In this document: one piece after another, positions 57,651 through 64,000 of the stretch
Layout of the letters: every line of letters begins with the position of its first letter
Position numbering within the stretch: position 1 is the stretch's first letter
Assembly (NCBI RefSeq): GCF_900109495.1
Contig: NZ_FOAA01000001.1
Location: 496,001 to 560,000 of the forward strand
Source of the DNA: Ectothiorhodospira marina
GTDB lineage: Bacteria; Pseudomonadota; Gammaproteobacteria; Ectothiorhodospirales; Ectothiorhodospiraceae
Direction of reading: 5' to 3'
DNA: 64,000 nt
Notes under the pieces: generated by a model
The model's input: the letters and a program-made list of their open reading frames with translations, nothing else
Database searches by the model: none
What the model was told of the DNA's origin: nothing
Made by a program: the position numbers and the translations under genes

Positions 57651-58544
57651 ATGCACAAGAAGATACGCAAGGCTGTCTTTCCCGTGGCAGGCATGGGAAC
57701 GCGTTTCCTTCCGGCCACGAAGGCCAATCCAAAGGAAATGTTGCCGGTGGTGGATAAGCCGTTGATCCAGTACGCCGCCGAGGAGGCCGTTGCGGCCGGG
57801 ATTGATGTGCTCGTGTTCGTTACCGGCCGTAACAAGCGCTCCATCCCCGATCATTTCGATAAGGCTTATGAGCTGGAAACGGAATTGGAGGAGCGCGGCA
57901 AGGAGAAGATGCTGGAGATCGTCCGCAACATCCTGCCACCGAATGTCACCTGTGTGTACATTCGTCAGGCCGAGGCCCTGGGTCTGGGGCATGCGGTGGG
58001 CTGCGCCCGTCCCGTGGTGGGGGATGAACCCTTTGCCGTGATCCTGGCCGATGACCTGATCGATGGGGAGGGGGGAGGATCTGCCCTCAGGCAGATGGTG
58101 GACGTCTACGAGGAGTATGGCTGCAGCATCCTGGGTGTGGAAGATGTTCCTGAGGACGAGACTCACAAGTATGGCGTGGTGAGCCCGGAGCGGGTGTCCG
58201 ATCGCCTCTGGGATGTGAAGGCCATTGTGGAGAAGCCGGCCCCGGCCGATGCCCCCTCGAACATGGCGGTGGTGGGTCGTTACATTCTCACGCCCCGCAT
58301 TTTCGATTTGATCGAAAACACTGGCAAAGGGGCGGGGGGCGAGATCCAGTTGACGGATGCCATCTCCGATCTGCTGAGTGAGCAACGCGTGTTGGCACAG
58401 CGCTTCAAGGGCACCCGCTATGACTGCGGCAGCAAGCTGGGCTATCTCCAGGCCACGGTGGAATATGCCCTCAAACACCCGGATTTGGCCGACGACTTCC
58501 GTGGCTATCTGCAAAATGACGTGTGCAAGCGTCTCCTGGGCTGA
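57651..58544 (+). CDS. galU: UTP-glucose-1-phosphate uridylyltransferase
   Basis: A 297-residue nucleotidyltransferase making UDP-glucose. Motifs are [72 protein letters not shown] and a substrate region at [20 protein letters not shown]. It starts with its own short leader after a strong terminator. UDP-glucose feeds lipopolysaccharide and exopolysaccharide; the next sugar-nucleotide gene is the CapD-type dehydratase at 60716. Confidence 0.97.
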   Translation: MHKKIRKAVFPVAGMGTRFLPATKANPKEMLPVVDKPLIQYAAEEAVAAGIDVLVFVTGRNKRSIPDHFDKAYELETELEERGKEKMLEIVRNILPPNVTCVYIRQAEALGLGHAVGCARPVVGDEPFAVILADDLIDGEGGGSALRQMVDVYEEYGCSILGVEDVPEDETHKYGVVSPERVSDRLWDVKAIVEKPAPADAPSNMAVVGRYILTPRIFDLIENTGKGAGGEIQLTDAISDLLSEQRVLAQRFKGTRYDCGSKLGYLQATVEYALKHPDLADDFRGYLQNDVCKRLLG

Positions 58545-58633
58545 CGTTTCGCCGACAGGGCCGTGTCCCGTCTCAAGCCGTTGCACCGTCAGTCCAAGGA
58601 CACTTCCCATGAGCGCCATCGGGCAATCCTGAC

Positions 58634-60532
58634 GTGAACTGGAGTCAGTTCAGTCGGTTCCGCCGTCCTCGACAGCAGGACGGCGTCTCCCTGGGGCGGG
58701 CCGGTAATGAGAAGGTGGAGCGCGTGACGCGCGCCGTCCGGCGCGTGCGTGTCTCCCGTAACCTGCTGAAAATCGTCTGGACTGCTGGCCCAGTGACAGG
58801 ACTGGGCCTCTACGGGGGGTACTACATCGGCTACGGCCATGCGCCCTCCACTCAGCTGTTGACCTATTTTGTGAGCTTCACCGTCCTCTCGGGCCTGATT
58901 GGTCTGCTGGCTACCATTGTTTACGACAGCACCCACGGGGTGACCAAGGAGCAGGCCCGGGCGGATGTACTGGAAACCATCGACATCCTCGGCGATCTCA
59001 TCCTCGCCGTGCTGGATCTCTCCATGGAAGGCTTCGAGCCGGATGTGCTCCGGCGCGAGGCAGCCGTTCATCTGTTGCAGCGGGTGGATCTGTCACCGGA
59101 TGGAGTGGCCTTTGCCTGTGAGGAGCTGACTGGTGACCAGGCATTGGGCCAGTGTCTGGCGCATATCGACCATCTGCGTCGGGCGGGTCTGTACAGTCGC
59201 ATCCGTGGCCTGCATCGGGAGCAAGGAGAGCGCTTCGACAAGGCCTTGTCAGACTTGCAGCCGGTAGCCCCCATCGCGGCTTCCATTCTGCGCGAGCGTT
59301 ACATGGGCGGGGCGCCCAAACTGCAGCAGGGCACACCCAGGGACGAGTTTTTCCTGGAAAGGGTGATGGCGGCCATTGAAGAGGACAATCCTCTGTTGAT
59401 GACGGCGACTGATGTGGAATCCATGCTCGTGTTGGCCTTTGAACTGATCAATGGCCGAGAGATTCCCATGCTGCTGTTCAGTTACAGTGGCAAATGGCGC
59501 CTGGCAGGGGCGCTGGACCGACTCGAGGAACAGCGCAGCCGCTATCGCATTGCCCAGGCGGCGGGCGGTAATCGCATCCGCGCGTTGGCCTCCTGGCTGG
59601 TGGAAGTGGAAGCGCTGCCCTACGAGGAGGTGCCCGAAGGGCTGTCAACGCCGGTTCTGGTGGAGCGTGTCCTCAAGGCGCTGGATGGCATCACACGAGA
59701 CCTGGCTGACCTCAGCGCCCGGGCCGACAATCTCCCCAATGGTGTGACCTTGGGTGATGTGCGGCGGCAAGGTGACATCCTCGCCAACGCTGTACGGTTG
59801 TACCGCATGGCTCACGAGGCCTTCAAGGATATTGGCCGTGTGCACGCGGAATTTCTCAAGGCGGCAGAGGAATGGGAGCGGATCGTGGCACGCTCTGGCG
59901 AGGAATCCGGTCAACTGCGCCTGGGACCGGGCAGCAAGGGGCTGCGCATTGTCGAGAAGGTGATCAGTCTGGACGAGGATGCCCGGGAGGCATTTTGCAG
60001 CCACATCGTCAATTATCTGCATGGTGAACACCTGGAGAAACGAGGACGGCGTTTCTTCACGCGTCATGAGGGCCGCCGTCGCGCACTGACATTGGAGGGG
60101 GGACGTCAATTGGCTGTGGAAGTGGCCTTGGCACTGGAGCCGCATGTGCAGCTCTCCCGTGCCGAGGTGCAGCGAGGCGTGGGTGCCACCAATGCCAGTT
60201 ACCTGGGGGGATTGGAGCCGGGGATGAGTGCACAGGAGAAACGCGCCCTGGGTGAAGCCATGGCTCAGGATGTGGAACAGGACATGAGCCAGGCCGCAGA
60301 ACGGCTGGCCCTGGCCTTGGTAAAGCACTACCGGGTTCAACTCACGGAGGACGCCCGTGAGTTTCTCACGGAGACCTATGGGGCGCGGGAGCAGGTACTG
60401 AGCATGATCTCTCAAAGCAATGCCGAGGAAATGCCCCGTATGAATCTGCTGAGCCAGCGCCCACCAGTGGTGCCGGCACCCCGACGCAGTTGGTACCGTG
60501 CCTTGGCTCGGGCCCGCCGCATCCTGCCATGA
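58634..60532 (+). CDS. Unknown 632-residue protein with two N-terminal membrane helices
   Basis: The frame begins with a GTG. Residues 1-45 are basic, followed by two hydrophobic stretches around residues 45-65 and 78-98 (IVWTAGPVTGLGLYGGYYIG; LLTYFVSFTVLSGLIGLLAT). A long soluble region of about 520 residues follows, mostly helical, with segments such as RADVLETIDILGDLILAVLD and EFLTETYGAREQVLSMISQS. I see no catalytic motif of a known family. The intact frame, normal codon use and position after galU argue for a real gene, perhaps envelope related. It ends 183 bases before a convergent gene. Confidence 0.75.
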   Translation: MNWSQFSRFRRPRQQDGVSLGRAGNEKVERVTRAVRRVRVSRNLLKIVWTAGPVTGLGLYGGYYIGYGHAPSTQLLTYFVSFTVLSGLIGLLATIVYDSTHGVTKEQARADVLETIDILGDLILAVLDLSMEGFEPDVLRREAAVHLLQRVDLSPDGVAFACEELTGDQALGQCLAHIDHLRRAGLYSRIRGLHREQGERFDKALSDLQPVAPIAASILRERYMGGAPKLQQGTPRDEFFLERVMAAIEEDNPLLMTATDVESMLVLAFELINGREIPMLLFSYSGKWRLAGALDRLEEQRSRYRIAQAAGGNRIRALASWLVEVEALPYEEVPEGLSTPVLVERVLKALDGITRDLADLSARADNLPNGVTLGDVRRQGDILANAVRLYRMAHEAFKDIGRVHAEFLKAAEEWERIVARSGEESGQLRLGPGSKGLRIVEKVISLDEDAREAFCSHIVNYLHGEHLEKRGRRFFTRHEGRRRALTLEGGRQLAVEVALALEPHVQLSRAEVQRGVGATNASYLGGLEPGMSAQEKRALGEAMAQDVEQDMSQAAERLALALVKHYRVQLTEDAREFLTETYGAREQVLSMISQSNAEEMPRMNLLSQRPPVVPAPRRSWYRALARARRILP

Positions 60533-60715
60533 TCAAGGGAGTGAGCGGCGGTCTCCCGCCTGTTTTGGCACAGGCGTGTCAGCGAGGGCCTCATCGTGCA
60601 TGCATCTACAACAACTGTCCATCGTTGAAAGTCGTCAGCCCACCAGTATAAACCTCCCGAAACACCGGCAGGTGGCTTCGAGGGAGAACGCTCCAACTTG
60701 GTGTTCATCTGTGGC

Positions 60716-62635
60716 TCAACTTCCTGCCACCTTCAGGGGGCGCCGTTCCTCCAGCACCTCAACCAGCTTGCCCTCGGGTTGAGGTGGCGTTGAAGGCCCC
60801 GCGTATTCAGGTACCAGTCGCCCCAGTCGCTCGCGAACCTCGGCCTCGTCCTGGCGCTGACAGGCCGTGCGCAGGTGGGCCAGGTGATCCTCCAGCCACG
60901 GGCCCTGGATGCAACGTGTCTGGGCGCGCATGATCTTGGCGTGCCCGGTGCCAACCAGGTTCTCATCACAGTGGAAGAGTTCTTCGAAGAGCTTCTCGCC
61001 CGGTCGCAGGCCCACGTACTGGATCTCGATATCCTCGTCCGGCTCCTTGTCGTACAGGCGAATCATCTCTCGGGCCAGATCATCGATCTTCACCGGCTCG
61101 CCCATGTCCAGCACGAACACCTCGCCACCTTCCCCCATGGCCGCCGCCTGCAGGATCAGGCTGACCGCCTCGGGGATGGTCATGAAAAACCGGGTGATGT
61201 CCGGGTGCGTGACCGTGACGGGCCCGCCCGCCTCGATCTGCTTGCGGAACAGGGGCACCACCGAACCGGCCGAGCCCAGCACATTGCCAAAACGGGTGAC
61301 GATGAAGGCCGTCTTCGAGCGATCATGCAGGGCCTGGCAGCACATCTCCGCCGCCCGCTTGGTGGCCCCCATCACATTGGTGGGGTTCACCGCCTTGTCG
61401 GTGGACACCAGCAGGAACTTCTCGGCCTCGAACTCCGAGGCCAGGCCGGCCACGGTGGCGGTTCCCAACAGGTTGGTACTCAGGCCCTCCACCGGGTTGT
61501 GTTCCACCAGGGGCACATGCTTGTAGGCCGCCGCATGCAGCACCACCTGAGGCCGAAAACGGCGGAAGATGTCGCGCATCCGCCCCTCGTGGCGTACATC
61601 CCCGATCAGTGTATGCAGCCGATCCGCCGGGATGAGCCGCTGGATCTCCTGATCCACCGTGTACAGGTTGAACTCGGCGTGATCCACCATGATCACCTGG
61701 GCCGGTGCGTAATGGCACACCTGCCGGCACAACTCCGAACCGATGGACCCGCCGGCCCCGGTGACCAGCACCCGCTTGCCATCCACAAACTGGCGGATGA
61801 TGCTGTCATCCAGGCTGATGGAGTCGCGTCCCAGTAGGTCCTCGATACGGATGTCCCGGAGCTGGGCTACGCTGGAGACCCCCTCGGCAATCTCGCTCAC
61901 CGAGGGCAGGGTGCCGCAGCGCACCTGTTGGTCATGGCAGGTGTCGGCCACCTGGCGCATCACCTGGCCCGGCGCCGAGGGCATGGCCAGCAGTACCACG
62001 TCCACCTTGAGCCGTGAGACGGTGGCTGCCAGCTGCGTCAAAGGCCCCAGGATGCGCACACCGTGTAGTTCCCGGCCCCATTTCTCGGGGGCATCATCCA
62101 GCAGCCCCACGGGTGAATAATGGTCATCCTTGAGCAGGTCCCGCACGAGCATGTCCCCGGCGCGGCCGGCACCGATCACCAGGGCGCGCTGACCGTCCTC
62201 GCGAGCCAGCTTCAGGTTGTGGTCCTTGAGCCAGCGATACAGCAGCCGCGGACCGGTCAGGCCCATGGTGAGGAAGATGGGAAACAGCACGATCGCCGTG
62301 CGCGGCACACCCTCCACGCGCAGGAAAAAGACCAGGGCGGCAACCCCCATGGCCCCGGCGGATACCGCCTTGAGGATGCGCATCAGATCGGGCACCGAGG
62401 CAAAGCGCCAGATGCCCCGATACAGGCCAAAGGCCCAGAAGGCCACCGCCTGCACCCCGACGGCCAACGGCGCCAGGGTGAGAAAGCCTTCGTAATCCGG
62501 CGGCGTCATCAACCGGAAGTTGGCATGAGCCCAGTAGGCCAGCAATAAAGCCACCGGAATCCAGGCAAGATCGTGCGCAAACGCCCCCCAACGCTTGAAC
62601 GAATGCCTCCATAGCTGTCCCGATTCAACCTGCAT
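60716..62635 (-). CDS. CapD/WbpM-type nucleotide-sugar 4,6-dehydratase
   Basis: A 639-residue membrane enzyme of the large inverting dehydratase family. Four N-terminal helices precede a first Rossmann domain (RALVIGAGRAGDMLVRDLL) and the catalytic short-chain dehydrogenase domain (VLVTGAGGSIGSELCRQVCH, VLHAAAYKHVPLVEHNPVEG, LVSTDKAVNPTNVMGATKRA). Such enzymes turn UDP-GlcNAc into a 4-keto-6-deoxy sugar for capsule, O-antigen or glycan synthesis. The ATG at 62635 (MQVESGQLW) is preceded by GGGAG. RfaH, which promotes long polysaccharide operons, is encoded next upstream. Confidence 0.94.
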   Translation of the reverse strand: MQVESGQLWRHSFKRWGAFAHDLAWIPVALLLAYWAHANFRLMTPPDYEGFLTLAPLAVGVQAVAFWAFGLYRGIWRFASVPDLMRILKAVSAGAMGVAALVFFLRVEGVPRTAIVLFPIFLTMGLTGPRLLYRWLKDHNLKLAREDGQRALVIGAGRAGDMLVRDLLKDDHYSPVGLLDDAPEKWGRELHGVRILGPLTQLAATVSRLKVDVVLLAMPSAPGQVMRQVADTCHDQQVRCGTLPSVSEIAEGVSSVAQLRDIRIEDLLGRDSISLDDSIIRQFVDGKRVLVTGAGGSIGSELCRQVCHYAPAQVIMVDHAEFNLYTVDQEIQRLIPADRLHTLIGDVRHEGRMRDIFRRFRPQVVLHAAAYKHVPLVEHNPVEGLSTNLLGTATVAGLASEFEAEKFLLVSTDKAVNPTNVMGATKRAAEMCCQALHDRSKTAFIVTRFGNVLGSAGSVVPLFRKQIEAGGPVTVTHPDITRFFMTIPEAVSLILQAAAMGEGGEVFVLDMGEPVKIDDLAREMIRLYDKEPDEDIEIQYVGLRPGEKLFEELFHCDENLVGTGHAKIMRAQTRCIQGPWLEDHLAHLRTACQRQDEAEVRERLGRLVPEYAGPSTPPQPEGKLVEVLEERRPLKVAGS

Positions 62636-62691
62636 GAACACTCCCTTTGATGCCCCTGTGCAAACGTCCTGAGTTTAACCTAATCCTGGGT

Positions 62692-62762
62692 GCGAAAAAG
62701 GGGACGGATTTATTTTCCCGCCGCTTTTGGCGGCGGGAAAATAAATCCGTCCCCTTTTTCGC
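62692..62762. repeat. Perfect 71-bp palindrome between rfaH and the CapD-type gene
   Basis: Two arms of 33 bases (62692-62724 and 62730-62762) are exact complements around a five-base centre (TTTTG). The arms contain AAAAAGGGGACGGATTTATT, a sequence I associate with interspersed repeats near REP-associated tyrosine transposases. The right arm touches the rfaH stop codon, so on the minus strand it can also act as a terminator (GC-rich stem, then the T-run side of the arm). Confidence 0.9.
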
Positions 62763-63265
62763 TACGCCTGGGTGATGGCGCCTTCCGGCACGGTGGTGCG
62801 CACCGACTGCTGCATGATGTTGAGCAAGACGATAACCCGATCCTGGCCACTATGGGACTGGAACAGGGCCTCATGGCCGGCGAAGGGGCCATCAACGATG
62901 CGAATGGCCTGATTGCGTTGATAGCGGCTGGCGCCGGTAAGATCCACCCAGCCGTGGTCCTTGTCCTCGCGCTGGTGGAGATCTTGAATGATCTCGTCAG
63001 GCAAGGGGGTGGGGTAGGTGCCAAAACGCACCAGATCCAGCACACCTCGGGTGGAGCGGATGGGGCTCCAGTCACCCTGGGTGGCGTCCAGGTGGATGAA
63101 CAAATAACCCGGGAACAGTGACTCGATACGATGAGTCACACTGTTACCCCGCCGGCGTCGCATGCGGGCGAGGGGGCGATAGACCTCATATTCCTGATTG
63201 CCGAGCTGCATCTCGGCCCGCTCGTCCTCACGGGGTTTGCAACGGACGACGTACCACTGCTGCAT
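62762..63265 (-). CDS. rfaH: Transcription antiterminator RfaH (NusG paralogue)
   Basis: A 167-residue NusG-family protein. It begins MQQWYVVRCKPREDERAEMQ (NGN domain), with SLFPGYLFIHLDATQGDWSP and IRSTRGVLDLVRFG, and ends in a KOW-type domain (IRIVDGPFAGHEALFQSHSG, QDRVIVLLNIM). RfaH joins RNA polymerase at ops sites and helps it through long cell-surface operons. The protein, like other RfaH members, is shorter than NusG. It sits next to a CapD-type dehydratase gene, which fits a role in surface polysaccharide expression. I found no ops element beside this operon. Confidence 0.93.
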   Translation of the reverse strand: MQQWYVVRCKPREDERAEMQLGNQEYEVYRPLARMRRRRGNSVTHRIESLFPGYLFIHLDATQGDWSPIRSTRGVLDLVRFGTYPTPLPDEIIQDLHQREDKDHGWVDLTGASRYQRNQAIRIVDGPFAGHEALFQSHSGQDRVIVLLNIMQQSVRTTVPEGAITQA

Positions 63266-63413
63266 GTAACGACCTGAAGTCTGCCTTGACGGGTGCGGAC
63301 CCGATCATACCGAACAAAAGCCACCATGATAAACTCCCCGCTGCGTCACCTCTCTTCATTTCTTTTGCCGTGATAAACCTGCACCGGCAGGACGTTTCAC
63401 TCTGGAGGCCAGC

Positions 63414-64000
63414 ATGGCTACCGATCAGCGCCTGAGGCTCCCGGTGGGAATTCAGACCTTCTCCGAGATCCGCGACGGGGGCTACTACTACGTCGACAAG
63501 ACGCCGGTGATCGAACGCCTGATCCAGCAGAACAAATACTACTTCCTCTCCCGCCCCCGACGTTTCGGCAAAAGCCTGCTGCTGGACACCCTGCGCTGCC
63601 TGTTCGAAGGCCGCAAGGCTCTGTTCGAAGGGCTCTACATCCATGATAAATGGGACTGGCAGACCACCCATCCGGTGATCCGCCTGAGCTTTGGCAGCGG
63701 CGTGATGCAAAGCCGCGCCGAGCTCGATGTTCGCATTCGTTACCAGCTTGACTCCACTCGCCAGGCGCTGGGCTTGCCCCCGCCTGCGGACACGGACATC
63801 GCAGGCGAGTTCACCGATCTGATCAAGGCGGCACACCGCCAGCACGGGCAAAGACCCGTCATCCTCATCGATGAGTACGACAAGCCGATCCTGGACAACC
63901 TCCGGGACCCGGAACGCGCCCGCGAGCTGCGCGAGGGCCTCAAAAACCTCTACAGCGTCATGAAAGATGCAGACCCGCATTTGCACTTTGTCATGCTCAC
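63414..64000 (+). CDS. AAA-ATPase-like/DUF1703 protein (3' end outside window)
   Basis: The N-terminal 195 residues of a protein whose family is usually annotated AAA-ATPase_like plus PD-(D/E)XK nuclease (DUF1703). The start VGIQTFSEIRDGGYYYVDKT, the Walker A-like YFLSRPRRFGKSLLLDTLRC and the Walker B-like RPVILIDEYDKPILDNL are clear. GGAGG precedes the ATG at 63414. Members occur in many copies in some genomes and are linked with mobile or defence regions, but their role is unproven. The coding frame is open to the window edge. Confidence 0.9.
   Translation, partial: MATDQRLRLPVGIQTFSEIRDGGYYYVDKTPVIERLIQQNKYYFLSRPRRFGKSLLLDTLRCLFEGRKALFEGLYIHDKWDWQTTHPVIRLSFGSGVMQSRAELDVRIRYQLDSTRQALGLPPPADTDIAGEFTDLIKAAHRQHGQRPVILIDEYDKPILDNLRDPERARELREGLKNLYSVMKDADPHLHFVML

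Overview
The window reads as chromosome from an anoxygenic phototrophic gammaproteobacterium, most likely a purple sulfur bacterium of the Ectothiorhodospiraceae or a close relative. The evidence is a type-II reaction-centre gene set (puhA, puhB, puhC, puhE), bacteriochlorophyll genes, LH1-type antenna genes and the AerR/PpsR regulators. These sit beside a core block (mtnA, mtaD, ubiG, mupP-like; gyrA, serC, pheA, hisC, tyrA, aroA, cmk, rpsA, ihfB) whose order matches gammaproteobacteria such as Pseudomonas. The species cannot be fixed from sequence alone.

Layout. 1-2.4 kb: partial sensor kinase, PepSY protein, and a stand-alone LH1 beta/alpha antenna pair closed by a long hairpin. 2.4-10.5 kb is accessory DNA: a decayed ATP-binding gene with a restriction-subunit-like tail, two unknown proteins, a membrane diguanylate cyclase, an intact Xre-RES toxin-antitoxin pair facing a broken one, a CBS/rhodanese pair, a TPR-protein fragment and tRNA-Ala(CGC). 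10.6-17.5 kb: glycogen/alpha-glucan module (glgB divergent from glgC, a GH57 enzyme, malQ). 17.5-21.6 kb: PAS-GGDEF-EAL protein and a DUF4139 protein. 21.6-36.4 kb: photosynthesis cluster. Leftward it carries bchF-bchN-bchB-bchM, puhA-puhB-puhC, a small ORF, puhE and bchJ. Rightward it carries aerR-ppsR, bchG, bchP, a small membrane protein and a type 2 IPP isomerase. 36.4-36.9 kb: a tandem array of 121-bp REP-like units. 36.9-42.3 kb: hydrolase, mupP-like phosphatase, ubiG, mtaD, and divergent mtnA. 42.4-60.5 kb: long rightward core block from gyrA to galU plus an unknown 632-residue membrane protein. 60.7-64 kb: CapD-type sugar-nucleotide dehydratase, a perfect 71-bp palindrome, RfaH, and a partial AAA-like/DUF1703 gene.

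How the genes work together. The leftward operon supplies dark protochlorophyllide reduction (BchN/BchB, with the BchL partner not here), C-3 vinyl hydration, Mg-protoporphyrin methylation and reaction-centre H-subunit assembly. The rightward genes attach and reduce the geranylgeranyl tail (BchG, BchP) and supply isoprenoid precursor (IDI-2). PpsR and its B12-binding partner AerR lie between the two arms, next to candidate promoters.

The most unusual points are: canonical members missing from the photosynthesis cluster (bchH, bchL, lhaA/pucC-type genes, acsF); a small translationally coupled ORF in the acsF slot; an apparently almost leaderless bchG transcript; the stand-alone LH1 pair; the intact/decayed RES pair; and the REP-like tandem array. 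I found no CRISPR array, prophage or intact transposase gene, and no single system that I could confidently call new.
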